Source: Russula earlei (Eukaryota > Basidiomycota > Agaricomycetes > Russulales > Russulaceae). Taken from it: a stretch of DNA of 16,115 nucleotides. Positions 1 through 8,040 of this stretch are shown here, in pieces. The position numbers and the translations under genes are program-made. Numbering within the stretch: position 1 is the first letter of the stretch; every line of letters begins with the position of its first letter. Location: positions 1 to 16,115 of the forward strand of contig JAGFNK010001031.1 of NCBI GenBank assembly GCA_025769875.1. Direction: 5' to 3'. A model generated the notes under the pieces. That model had not been told where the DNA came from. It saw only the letters and a list, made by a program, of their open reading frames with translations, and made no database searches.

Positions 1-146
1 CGGGGTAGGAGTCAACTGTTTGGGATTGGCAAACTAAGTCAAGCTTAAGGCCCAACTGTTTCTACTGGAGGCTTTATATAGCCCTACAGGGATAAGGTTC
101 ATGCTACTGTAGTACTGGTTGGTGCTATAGAAGCAAAAAGGCGGCT

Positions 147-277
147 CATAGAAGCGAGGTTGCTTCTATGTAAATGATCTCGGTGCTGGAAGCATTAAGT
201 GCTTCCCCAATCAAGGAATCGACGTACATGGCAGTACAGGAACATCTGGGACAGAAGCAATGCTACTCATTGCTTCT
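147..277. repeat. Three hairpins sharing a GAAGC/GCTTC stem
   Basis: Three perfect inverted repeats follow one another. CATAGAAGC pairs with GCTTCTATG across a 6-nt loop (147-170). GGAAGCA pairs with TGCTTCC across 5 nt (188-206). AGAAGCAATG pairs with CATTGCTTCT across 5 nt (253-277). All share the GAAGC core. They sit upstream of the Helitron helicase remnant; no coding sequence was recognised in 1-429. Function is unknown. Confidence 0.6.
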
Positions 278-429
278 TCAGTACATCTTCTGAAAGATAC
301 GATCAACGCGCTCCGAATGTGATATCAACGAACATAAACGATCAAGATCTGACGCACGCATAATGCAAACAGTGCAGTCCCTAGTTCAGGTGTTCCGGCA
401 TCTTCCGGACCCCAAACCACTTCGGTAAC

Positions 430-650
430 ATGAGGGCATGCTTTGCCATGACCATCAACAAGTCACAAGGGCAAACACTGAAGCATGTTGGGTTGGATTT
501 AAGAAAGCCAGTCTTCACACATGGGCAATTTCATGTTGGGGTGTCAAGGGTGACCTCTGTCTCCAACATCAAGGTGATTTGGGAGGAAAAGAGGAAGAGA
601 AGAGGGAGGCTTCCACTAAGAATATAGTATATAGTGAAGTGTTACTATAA
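430..650 (+). pseudogene. C-terminal remnant of a Helitron-type PIF1-like helicase
   Basis: The + frame starting at 430 encodes FAMTINKSQGQTL followed by FHVGVSRVTSVSNIKVIW. These resemble the last conserved motifs of superfamily-1 PIF1-like helicases, as found at the end of the RepHel protein of fungal Helitrons. The normal carboxy end, TKNIVYSEVLL and a TAA at 648-650, lies in the frame of 438-650. A frameshift therefore falls in the purine-rich stretch around 585-610. The upstream helicase and Rep domains are absent: an in-frame stop (TAG) lies just upstream of the first ATG and no homology is visible there. This is a broken 3' fragment and is not expected to be functional. It could belong to a Helitron whose 3' end is the hairpin region near 956-1014. 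The family call rests on motif recognition, not a database search. Confidence 0.75.
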
Positions 651-838
651 CAAGATGTGTGTTCAGTGTATGTATTGTTTGTTCTGCTTTACCACATAGA
701 GATATATTTTTGAAGCTGCAACAAAGAATGGATCTCCTCTCTGTTTATGAAGCAAAAAAGATTATACATAGTGATGAGTTGATTACTTTCTGTTTAAGCA
801 AAAAAGGGATTATGTAAAGAGGCTTTAAACAAAAAAGG

Positions 839-941
839 ATTACACCCAAGTGATTACACCCAAGCAATTACACCCAAGCAATTACACCCAAGCAATTACA
901 CCCAAGCAATTACACCTACTGTAAGCAATTATACCCAAGTG
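839..941. repeat. 14-bp minisatellite (ATTACACCCAAGCA)n
   Basis: About seven head-to-tail units of ATTACACCCAAGCA. Units at 853-908 are four exact copies. The first ends in TG instead of CA, one near 909-927 carries a 5-nt expansion, and the last (928-941) reads ATTATACCCAAGTG. It lies about 190 bp downstream of the helicase stop, in the probable non-coding 3' part of the Helitron remnant. Confidence 0.9.
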
Positions 942-955
942 ACGGCAGGAGTTTG

Positions 956-1014
956 GGGGCACAGCCCCTGACAAGTTTTAATTTCATGCCTAAGGCATGA
1001 AATTACAACTTGTC
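956..1014. repeat. Two adjacent hairpins, candidate Helitron 3' terminal region
   Basis: GGGGC-ACA-GCCCC (956-968) is followed at once by a long inverted repeat at 970-1014. The second has 21-bp arms, a 3-nt TAA loop and one mismatch. Helitrons carry a short GC-rich hairpin just before a CTRR 3' end, and CTAA occurs at 990-993 in the loop of the second hairpin. The spacing (about 21 nt from the first hairpin) is longer than the usual 10-12 nt, so the exact terminus is not established. The hairpins themselves are certain. Confidence 0.6.
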
Positions 1015-1252
1015 TGTCATCAAACCAGTAAGCAATCACTAAGCATCAGATCTGTAAGCAGGAGAGTAAGAAAGCATAGGTAAGCAGTCAGTCCAGAATG
1101 CAAGTTGATTCCAAAGGAGAGGAGGTGGAGCATCACACATCATGCTGTAGCAAGTCTGGGGATGCATGAGTGAGATTGTGATGCAGACTGGTCCAAGGAA
1201 AGAGAGAGGAGAGGGGGAGAGAGTGGAGCAAGTGGTCCACACAACTGGTGAT
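1015..1252. other. Left flank of the copia insertion, no gene seen
   Basis: AG-rich sequence between the hairpin region and the target-site duplication. No conserved frame was recognised on either strand. Before insertion it was continuous with the sequence beginning at 6976. Confidence 0.5.
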
Positions 1253-1257
1253 GCTTC
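1253..1257. repeat. Target-site duplication GCTTC (left copy)
   Basis: GCTTC directly precedes the TGTAGAAAAC end of the left LTR. The same five bases follow the right LTR at 6971-6975. A 5-bp duplication is typical of Ty1/copia integrases and shows that both element ends are intact. Confidence 0.93.
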
Positions 1258-1714
1258 TGTAGAAAACTTGGTAATTTAATGAGAGTGGGAGAATGATAGC
1301 TTTTTGTGAGTGAGTGCAGCACCCGAGGGAAGGCCTACATGTTCGCACTTGTGAGGGTCACTGAATAAGCAATGACTATGCTATCCAGGTATGAGCTCTA
1401 TGGAACATAAGGAAAGGGTAGCTAAAAGAACGTACCTCAGTGACTCGCGCACGTGAGTGATCACTGAGGGAAGGTAAGTATTTTCTCTACTCCTATAAGT
1501 AGGGAACAGGTGCATATTCTACAAGTCCGCGGACGAAAGGTATGCAAGAAATGGGACAATGATCGAGCCAATAGACATCCAGACTAACAAGTGTAAATAG
1601 CTAAATCCACTTAGGGTGGCCTAATGGTACAGGTATATGTATTGACTGAGGGGACAACTCACTCATTCTCGTGCGCTCGCGATTGAGCTCACTTGCGCTC
1701 GGGAATTTACAACA
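1258..1714 (-). repeat. 3' LTR of the copia element (457 bp)
   Basis: On the element strand it begins TGTTGTAAATTCC and ends TTTTCTACA, i.e. TG...CA. It aligns along its whole length with 6451-6970, apart from a 63-bp segment present only in that copy. About 23 substitutions separate the two over 457 aligned bases (roughly 95% identity): 22 transitions and one transversion. Its first bases supply the pol stop codon at 1707-1709. Confidence 0.96.
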
Positions 1715-2519
1715 CTCCCCCTCGCTTTGTGGACAGGCCGAGTCCTGACGCAAAGTGTTTGACCTTCACAGAAGGGAGCACCTTGGTGAGCGCATCAGCA
1801 AGCATGTCATCTGTTGGGCAATACACAAGTCACACAGAGCCTTGCTCGATGACCCATTGAATCCAGTGGTACCAGATGTCGATGTGTTTGGTCCGGGTGT
1901 GATACTGATGGTCACATGCGAGCGCAATAGCTGACTGATTGTCGGAGAAAAGGGTGGTGGCATCAGAGAGGGGGCCAAAGACTTCTGAGATAAGGCTGTG
2001 CAGCCATAGCACTTCCTTCATCCCATGAGTGGCCGCAACGTATTCACTCTCTGTGGTTGAGAGTGAAATGATCTCCTGGTGCTTTGAGGACCAAGAGACA
2101 GCACCCCCATCGATGAGGAACGCGTAGCCTGAGATGGCGCGCCGATCCTCGGCCATGCTGCCATCCGCATCCGCATATCCTTTGAGGACGTGCTTTGTTT
2201 TGCCATAAGTGAGCCACAAGTTGCATGTGCCAGACAAGTAACGGTAAATTCACTTGACTGCATGCCAGTGTGCTGGGCCTGGGTTTGTGGTGAAGCGTGC
2301 TATGGTGGCCACTGCAAAGGCAATATCCAGATGCGTGGAAAGTGCAGCCCAATTGAGGGCACTGACAGCCGTGCAGTATGGTACATCCCGCATGGTGGCA
2401 GACTCAGCCGTGCTTGTTGGCGACTGCTCACACATAAGGCAGGACTGTATGTCCATGGGTGTGGAGAGTGGTTTGAGCTCATCTAAATGATAGCGACGAA
2501 GGATCGAGTCAATATATGC
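1707..2519 (-). pseudogene. Copia pol: end of RT, connection and RNase H domain
   Basis: This is the last part of pol in the ancestral frame, interrupted by TGA at 2250-2252 and 1830-1832 (and preceded by TGA at 2520-2522). Between the stops the sequence is clearly the Copia RT tail and RNase H. It contains the LHWDIAF-like sequence THLDIAFAVATIARF, then IYRYLSGT, GYADAD, TESEYVAA and SDNQSAIALA. The acidic residues expected of RNase H are present. KHIDIWYH has tryptophan where arginine is usual (CGG to TGG). The tail PTDDMLADALTK and RGGVL is followed by TAA at 1707-1709. All the stops are explained by CGA to TGA at positions where the family has arginine, for example VKR in VKRIYRYL. Confidence 0.92.
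1715..1725 (-). promoter_or_regulatory. Polypurine tract (plus-strand primer site)
   Basis: On the element strand GCGAGGGGGAG lies directly against the first TG of the 3' LTR. This purine run is the normal plus-strand DNA primer of LTR retrotransposons. It also encodes the penultimate pol residues (RGGVL). Confidence 0.9.
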
Positions 2520-3451
2520 TCACTGCAACATGTGGATGGTGCTGCCCATGTGGTCGCATTGGATCTCAATACCAAGCATCCAATGGAGCTCACCCAGGTC
2601 AGTGACCTTGACGTGCTCATGCAGGCCATCCTTGAATTCAGTCACAAGTTGCTCACTGCTCGCCGCAATTGTACAATCATCAACATGCACAGTGACGACC
2701 ATTATGTCGTGCCCGGCTTGTCTGGACTTGTAAAACATGGCTTGGTCGACAGAGCACTGTTTGTAACTGAGTGAGGCAAAAATGGAGGAGAGTTTCTGGT
2801 ACCAACGCCTCCCAGATTGTTTGAGCCCATAAAGTGTCTTCATGAGATGTAGGATGTGCGTGCCTGCCCTTGGGTCTCGGTAGCCCAGGGGGTGCTGCAT
2901 ATACAGAATTTCTTGGTTGTTGAGCATGCCGTTAAGGTAGGCCCCTTTGATATTGACCTGGTGGAGTTCAAGACAAAGGTGATTTGCCATGGCTATGATG
3001 GCACGTGATGACACGAGACGGGCTACTGGTGCATAAGTATCACCAAATCAACACCTCCGATTTGACTGAATCCTTGGGTGACAAGCTGCACCTTGTAGCA
3101 CATGATGTTGCCAGCTGCGTCCTTTTTGGCCTTGAAGACCCATTTGGAACCAATGATGTTGGCTCCTGGGGGTGGTTCTTCAAGTCGCCAAGTGCCTGCA
3201 GTCTTTAGTGTAGCAAGTTCCTCTTTGATGGCCTGCTCCCAGAGGGGCCAATCAGGCCTCCGCTTCGCTTTGGTGAGCAAGCAAGGCTCCAACGCTTCTG
3301 CATTGGAAGTTGCAGCGGCAAAGACATGTTTGAGGCCAGCGAAGTCTTCAAGGAGCATGGGCAGGCCATCGGCAACCGACCATGCTCCCCCTGCTTCCTC
3401 AGTGTCGAAAGAGCCTGGCAGGTGGATGCCATGCAGTATGCAGGGAGCCCC
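2520..3451 (-). pseudogene. Copia pol: reverse transcriptase domain (RVT_2)
   Basis: In element order the segment starts in the second copy of the tandem duplication (WPLWEQAIKEEL), then runs through GANIIGSKWVFKAKKD, the usual start of the Copia RT. A 1-base deletion around 3041-3048 shifts the frame in what would be the GVDYGDTYAPVARL region. RT continues through 3014-2523 with QVNIKGAYLNG (motif A), LYGLKQSGRRWYQKL and VHVDDCTIAAS (motif C). Motif A should read VD: the catalytic aspartate is asparagine (AAT at 2952-2954), which fits GTCGAT to GTCAAT, a CpG to CpA change. Motif C keeps both aspartates. TGA at 2520-2522 ends the segment at a position (QRAYID) where arginine is expected. Confidence 0.93.
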
Positions 3452-3691
3452 TAGCAAGTTCCTCTTTGATGGCCTGCTCCCAGAGGGGCCAATCAGGCCT
3501 CCGCTTTGCTTCGGTGAGCAAGCGAGGCTCCAACACTTCTGCATCGGAAGTTGCAGTGGCAAAGACATGTTTGAGGCCAGTGAAGTCTTCAAGGAGCATG
3601 GGCAGGCCATTGGCAACCGACCATGCTCCCCCTGCTTCCTCAGTGTTGAAAGAGCCTGGCAGGCGGATGCCGCGCAGTATGCGGGGAGCCC
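3211..3691 (-). repeat. 241-bp tandem duplication inside pol
   Basis: Bases 3211-3450 and 3452-3691 are head-to-tail copies with a 241-bp period. They encode the start of the RT region (LPGSF to KEEL). Because 241 is not a multiple of three, the duplication throws the two copies into different frames and breaks pol. The copies differ at 13 positions, all transitions, and all at a CpG in one copy that is TpG or CpA in the other. Confidence 0.95.
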
Positions 3692-4676
3692 TGCGGCATG
3701 CAGAAGTAACGCCTTTGCCCGCTTGGAGGTCATGGATGGCACGCGAGGGTTTGTGAAGGCATGTGGAACATTGAGGGCCATCTGTAAGGCTGGTTTCAAC
3801 TTCTTCTTCTGATGCTGGATATTGGATTGGTGCAGGCAGGGGTTTGGGTGATTGAGGCAGAATGGGTGACTCTGGTGTGAGGTCAGGGTTGGCGTCAGGT
3901 TCCTCTTCAGGGTCTTTGGAATGGGTAGGCGTTTTGGGGACTTCATGCAGGCTGGGGTCCTCAGTGTGCCACTCGCTTCCAGCGGTTGGGACCATGATGT
4001 GCTGCTCCCCCTCAAGCGGTGCATGGGACAAGAAATAGACATCACACTCGATGCTTACAGTTCAAGTGGTGGGCCAATAGATTCTGTGGGCATGTGAATC
4101 AGTGTCTACCCTGAGCCATTTGCCTTTGCATGCTCTAGGGTTCAACTTAGAACCCTTGTTGTTTGTGTGTACCCATACACTGCAGCCCCACTGGTGAAGG
4201 CCAGACAGATCCAGCAGTTCCTTATGCAGCGCTTCATATGGTGTTTTGCCGTCTAGCACGCAGGTGGCGGTGCAATTCTTGAGCCAGACAGCATGCCGCA
4301 GCGCTTCTCCCCATAGAGATTTTGGGAGCCCACTTTTGTGAGAGAGGGCATGCATGTGTTCTAGCAGAGTCCTGTTAAGGCGCTCTGCGATCCCGTTGTG
4401 CTGTGGCATGTTGTGGGTGGTGAGCCACTGCATGGTGCCAGCTGCAGCCAGGTGCTTGTCAAAGGTGCTGCTTAAGTACTTGCCTCCGCAGTCGGAGCAG
4501 AGCACTTTGATCACACTGCAATGACCTTGTGACTTTGCCCATGCCTCAAAGGCTCTATACATTTCAAAGGCTTCAGATTTCTTGGTTAACAGGAAGGCAA
4601 CTGTATAGTGAGTTGCAGAGTCAGTGAATGTAAGGAAGTGTTTTCGACCCTGGCATGTTGCAACAGATGCGGGCCC
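3452..4676 (-). pseudogene. Copia pol: integrase catalytic core, C-terminal part and linker to RT
   Basis: The frame runs from about 4676 down to the duplication, broken only by TGA at 4062-4064. It starts just after DLWGP, reads HFLTFTDSATHYTVAFLL, then VLCSDCGGKYLS with the second catalytic aspartate, and HNGIAERLNRTLLEHMHA with the catalytic glutamate. GAT_Copia-like WGEALRHAVWLKN and GCSVWVH follow. After the stop come ECDVYFL, an acidic, proline-rich linker, and KPSRAIHDLQAGKG. The stop fits CGA to TGA; the nearby ECD (normally ERD) fits CGT to TGT. The first catalytic aspartate (NSDLWGP) lies upstream of a frameshift at the GGGCCCC run 4671-4677, where one base appears deleted. The integrase triad is therefore present but split across two frames. 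Confidence 0.92.
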
Positions 4677-5765
4677 CAGAGATCACTGTTGATCTCTTCC
4701 CCAAAATGCTGAGCGGGAGTGCTGCGACACACTTTCAGTATGGGGAGGTGGGTAGCACAGGCAAATATACATGCTTCGCGTTCACTCGGCTTGGATGTAG
4801 TGTCAATGGTAATGCCTTGAACTGCTCCTGTTTGAACTAGTTTGAGAGCACTTCCAATTGCGATGTGACCAAGGCATCTATGTAGCTCCATGACTGTAAG
4901 TTCAACAGAGTGAACGTATTCAGTGCTGCGCTCTACACGATATAGTCTGTGTGCGCTGCGGGGTATGTGAGCTACTCGCCTGCCTGTCGGAGCAACAATG
5001 TCCAAAAAACCATTATGCAGCTCCATGCAATAGCCCTCCTGATCTAGGGCTCCAAGTGAAATGAGCGTATAGGCAACTTTCGGCATGTGGAGAACTCCCC
5101 AAAGTGTTAGTGTGCGCCAGCCACCCACATCTGGTACCTGTACAGTTAGCAATCCAACACCAATCGCTTGAAACTGCTGCTGATTTGCGGTGATGAGAGT
5201 TACGGGTGGCAAAAGGGGGTGATAGCCAATGAAGTCCCCTCTATAGGGGCTAGTATGCTTTGTGGCTCTGGAATTGTAGAGCTCAATGTGGGTCTCGCTG
5301 CTGTTGACAACAATGGATGCAGCTGTCTGCTGCATTCTATCAGGTGAGTTCAAAAACTCCCCCATAGTTGTACTTTCAACACTTGCATCTCCCTGTAAGG
5401 AGCAAGTTGAGTCACTAGGTGAAATGTGAGCAGTGCCTTCTGCCTCCTCGGCCAGCCAAAAACCTGTCTGCTTCGACCGCATCATCGGCAACGGTGTTTG
5501 CTGACCCAACTGGTCGGGTTTCTGCTTTGGTGGGTGCTGGGGTGCTGCCAGACTTGGGTGCGGGCTGCGCTCCTGCATTCCCCTCCTTCTTTGGGGAGCA
5601 GCACTTGCATGCCCAGTGTCCTGGTTTCCCGCAATTGTGGCACTTGCCTTGGCAATGCTTCTTCCTAGTGTTGTCGGACCCATGAGCAGCTAAGGCCTCA
5701 TCCAGCTGCTGGTCCCTTCTGCCCGAGCTTTGGCTATGTTGGCCACGCCCACGGCGGGTCTTAAT
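4677..5765 (-). pseudogene. Copia nucleocapsid zinc knuckle, protease and integrase N-terminal region
   Basis: Downstream of the gag stop the original frame continues through an RG-rich stretch to an intact CCHC knuckle, CHNCGKPGHWACKC (5601-5642; C-x2-C-x4-H-x4-C). Near 5463-5470 one extra base moves the reading into the frame that carries FWLAEEAEGTAHISPSDS and the protease. The active site should read DSG; here it is YNSRATKH (NSR at 5267-5275), so the catalytic aspartate and the following glycine are both lost. Each change is a CpG to CpA. The flap-like GVGLLTVQV and VLHMPKVAYTLISLG follow, then the pre-integrase zinc region LHRCLGHIAIGS. The later C-x2-C appears as REAC, so its first cysteine seems replaced. 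NSDLWGP gives the first integrase aspartate. Confidence 0.92.
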
Positions 5766-6428
5766 TCAATCTGCTTCTTCGCATATAGAGGTGATGAGGG
5801 AGTCCATGGAGACTTGGCTAGTAGTGTTGGTAAGTCGTGCGACTGTCATAAGTCCGGACCGCACTAGCTCCTCAGGAATGCTGCGAAGGACGGTGCGCTG
5901 GTATTCCATGTCGGAAACACTGACTCCAGATGCATGGAGCTCCTCATGCTTGAAACAGAGATCTTGTAGGAAAATGTGAATGTCCGTGCCCTTAGCGCAA
6001 CGGCTCTCCAAGAAAGCTTGGAGCCAGTCACTCTGCGTGTATTCACTCTTTAGCTTGTACTCCTGCAGGACTAAGTTCCAGCATGCCTCTGTGGTGTTGA
6101 GACGTCTCATGCGTACTGCGACAGCGTCGGGGAGACATTGGCAGAGCAGGAACTGTGTGATGCAGTCATTGCGGTCCCAGGCCTTCACAGCCAGGTCTTC
6201 ATCGGTGGTTGGACTCTGTGGGTTTGCTGGGGCAGGGCGCATGGTGGTTCCATCAAAATACCCCATTCTGTCGGTTGCCTCCATAGCTTGTGTGAAGCGC
6301 ATGGTGAACACAGCCCAGTTGGAGCTGTTCAGTTCGAGATGAGGGATAATGGCTGGGAGTTGGTCAAAAGTCCCAGGTGCAGGCACGGGCAACAGAGTTG
6401 TGGGTACAGCTGAGGATGTGGAAGCCAT
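5766..6428 (-). pseudogene. Copia Gag (UBN2/gag-polypeptide family)
   Basis: A 220-residue frame starts at MASTSSAV (ATG at 6426-6428) and ends at TGA 5766-5768. Recognisable Copia Gag features are LNSSNWAVFTMRFTQAM, WDRNDCITQFLL, ACWNLVLQEYK and YQRTVLRSIPEEL. This is the structural protein that assembles the virus-like particle. The stop reads GAT TGA ATT, consistent with CGA (Arg) before deamination, and the zinc knuckle continues in the same frame, so the ancestral product was a longer Gag-Pol. An in-frame ATG six codons upstream (6444-6446) lies within the primer-binding site. The frame is also open through it into the 5' LTR, but initiation there is unlikely. Confidence 0.92.
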
Positions 6429-6437
6429 CTGAGGGCC

Positions 6438-6449
6438 AGGGCCCATAAC
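6438..6449 (-). promoter_or_regulatory. Primer-binding site, half-tRNA(iMet) type
   Basis: Right after the LTR end (CTACA) and one G, the element strand reads GTTATGGGCCCT. Its complement, AGGGCCCATAAC, matches the anticodon stem-loop of eukaryotic initiator tRNA-Met (GGGCCCAUAAC in animals, GGGCUCAUAAC in yeast) and not the tRNA 3' end. This is the priming mode described for Drosophila copia, which uses a cleaved 5' half of tRNA(iMet). The match is from recalled tRNA sequences; the host tRNA was not available. Confidence 0.8.
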
Positions 6450-6450
6450 C

Positions 6451-6970
6451 TGTAGAAAACTTGGTAATTTAATGAGAGTGGGAGAACGATAGCTTTTTGT
6501 GAGTGAGTGCAGCACCCGAGGGAAGGCCTACACATTCGCACTCATGAGGGTTGCTGAATAAGCAATGACTATGCTCAGTGCCTCGCACGCATGAGCAATC
6601 ACTGAAGGTATATTACCTGAATAAGCAATGACTATGCTATCCAGGTATGAGCTCTATGGAACATAAGGAAAGGGGAGCTAAAAGAATGTATTTCAGTGAC
6701 TCACGCACATGAGCGATCACTGAGGGAAGGTAAGTATTTTCTCTACTCCTATAAGTAGGGAACAGGTGCGTATTCTACAAGTCCACGGACGAAAGGTATG
6801 CAAGAAACGGGACAATGATCGAGCCAATAGACATCCAGACTAACAAGTGTAAATAGCTAAATCCACTTAGGGTGGCCTAATGGTATGGGTATATGTATTG
6901 ACTGAGGGGACAACTCACTTGTTCTCGTGCGCTCGCGATCGAGCTCACTTGCGCTCAGGAATTTACAACA
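6451..6970 (-). repeat. 5' LTR of the copia element (520 bp)
   Basis: Homologous to 1258-1714 but 63 bp longer. The extra block (6576-6638) ends in a second copy of the 22 bp at 6554-6575, and its first 30 bases resemble the CAGTGACTC...ATCACTGA segment lying further on in the same LTR. There are no other indels between the two LTRs. A TATA-like CCTATAAGTAGGG (antisense orientation) near 6749-6760 is conserved in both LTRs, but no promoter can be assigned from it. Confidence 0.95.
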
Positions 6971-6975
6971 GCTTC
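6971..6975. repeat. Target-site duplication GCTTC (right copy)
   Basis: Immediately follows the ACAACA end of the right LTR and matches 1253-1257 exactly. Confidence 0.93.
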
Positions 6976-8037
6976 TTGTTTTTCACAGGCAGAGAGGAGT
7001 GGGTTGCAAAGAGGGGTCCTATTCTGAGTCAACTGAACTCTTCCTACTACAGAGTAGCTAGGGTGTTTTATATACAAGCAGGGAGGTACTAAAGATGAAA
7101 GGCATGAAAGAGAGAGAGAGGCATGAAAGAGAATCAAGGCTGAGTGAGGTGGTTGAGGCCATGGTGAAAGGCTGAGACATGATTGCATCTAGTGTGAGGG
7201 GGCATGGCATGCTTGTGTGGTCAGTGGTAAGGGCTGGTGGATGTGGTTGAGGTCTTGACATCAGGCATAAGGTGGTAGCATGGGTGCGGTGAGCAGTTGT
7301 GGTGTGGCTGCTGGTTGGGGATGAGAGGGAGGTGGCATGTGTGTGCACATGCAGTTGTTGGCAAGGGAGAGGAGGAAGAATCACTGTCAGTCTTGTGTCA
7401 TGTCATGTCATGATTTCACATGTGATTCTGTGGCCAGCCATAATCTTCCTTACAATGCGCTGTCCACACATAGTTCTGTGGCCAGCAATATGGCTCACTG
7501 TACAGCTTCTTGACATGCAACAGAATAAGGATGGTATTGGCATGGAGACTGGTGTGATGGAGGGAGATCATGTCCCATCCACCAGAGAAGATCCTCTCAA
7601 CACCAAGCAGTTAACCATCTGGTCCTCAGGTGGGCTGATCTGTCATGGCAAGTCCTGTTTGTTGAGGACCCTGATTGAAAAGAGGAGATGGCAGCACAGC
7701 CATGTGAACAATAGGTATCCCTCAATGGTCTTGGTGGGGGCCCTGGCAGCAACAAGATTGAGTTTTGATGAAAATATAAAGTTCATTTGGATATTCCTGA
7801 TAAATGCCATCTGATGCCATTGACAGCCATTTTTTGACAGATTGGACAGGTGATGTCCAACTCAATCATTGAGACAGACAGTGGGCAGGATGGGCTCAAA
7901 CAGCATGGGTATGGTAACCATACTACAGATCTGTCCATCCCATGAGGGATGGTTATGGTGTGCAGCCCTGATATTGTTACATATTCCAAGATACTATGTA
8001 GATATTCTGATATAGAAGTAAGTTGAAGGTAGTGATT
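6976..8037. other. About 1 kb without a recognisable gene
   Basis: Continuation of the sequence into which copia inserted. It has AG-rich runs (7085-7130), a TGTCA-type simple run near 7398-7412 and two copies of TTCTGTGGCCAGC about 46 bp apart (near 7424 and 7470). There are small perfect palindromes such as GTATGGTAACCATAC (about 7909-7923). A 171-codon open frame at 7299-7814 (+) has no recognisable domain and is biased by the repeats, so it is not called as a gene. It may be decayed transposon sequence. Confidence 0.45.
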
Positions 8038-8040
8038 ATT

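Larger units (their letters stand above)
1258..6970 (-). mobile_element. Full-length, inactivated Ty1/copia LTR retrotransposon
   Basis: This 5,713-bp element reads on the - strand. Going 5' to 3' it has an LTR (6970-6451), a primer-binding site, gag with a CCHC zinc knuckle, protease, integrase, reverse transcriptase, RNase H, a polypurine tract and a second LTR (1714-1258). The order protease-integrase-RT-RNaseH identifies Copia rather than Gypsy. GCTTC flanks both ends. Gag and Pol were originally one frame running from the primer-binding site into the 3' LTR. Removing the 241-bp duplication and correcting one +1 and two -1 indels gives 4,482 nt, exactly 1,494 codons. The copy now carries five in-frame TGA codons and altered protease and RT catalytic aspartates, so it cannot move on its own. 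Nearly all damage fits CpG deamination. Confidence 0.97.

Noticed and set aside
839..941. CRISPR-like array
   Set aside because: Repeats are 14 bp and contiguous with no spacers, in a eukaryotic context: a minisatellite.
1489..1505. TATA box CCTATAAGTAGGG in the LTR as the element promoter
   Set aside because: The TATAAGT reading is on the strand opposite to the element's transcription; no start-site evidence.
2520..3014. HVDD instead of YVDD as an RT lesion
   Set aside because: Both catalytic aspartates are present and HVDD is, as far as I recall, common in fungal Copia elements, so it is not counted as damage.
3102..3812. 236-codon open frame on the + strand
   Set aside because: Antisense shadow of the duplicated copia RT region; the - strand carries the recognised domains.
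7299..7814. 171-codon open frame on the + strand
   Set aside because: No recognisable motif, begins in simple repeat sequence, and no consistent intron or homologue could be proposed.
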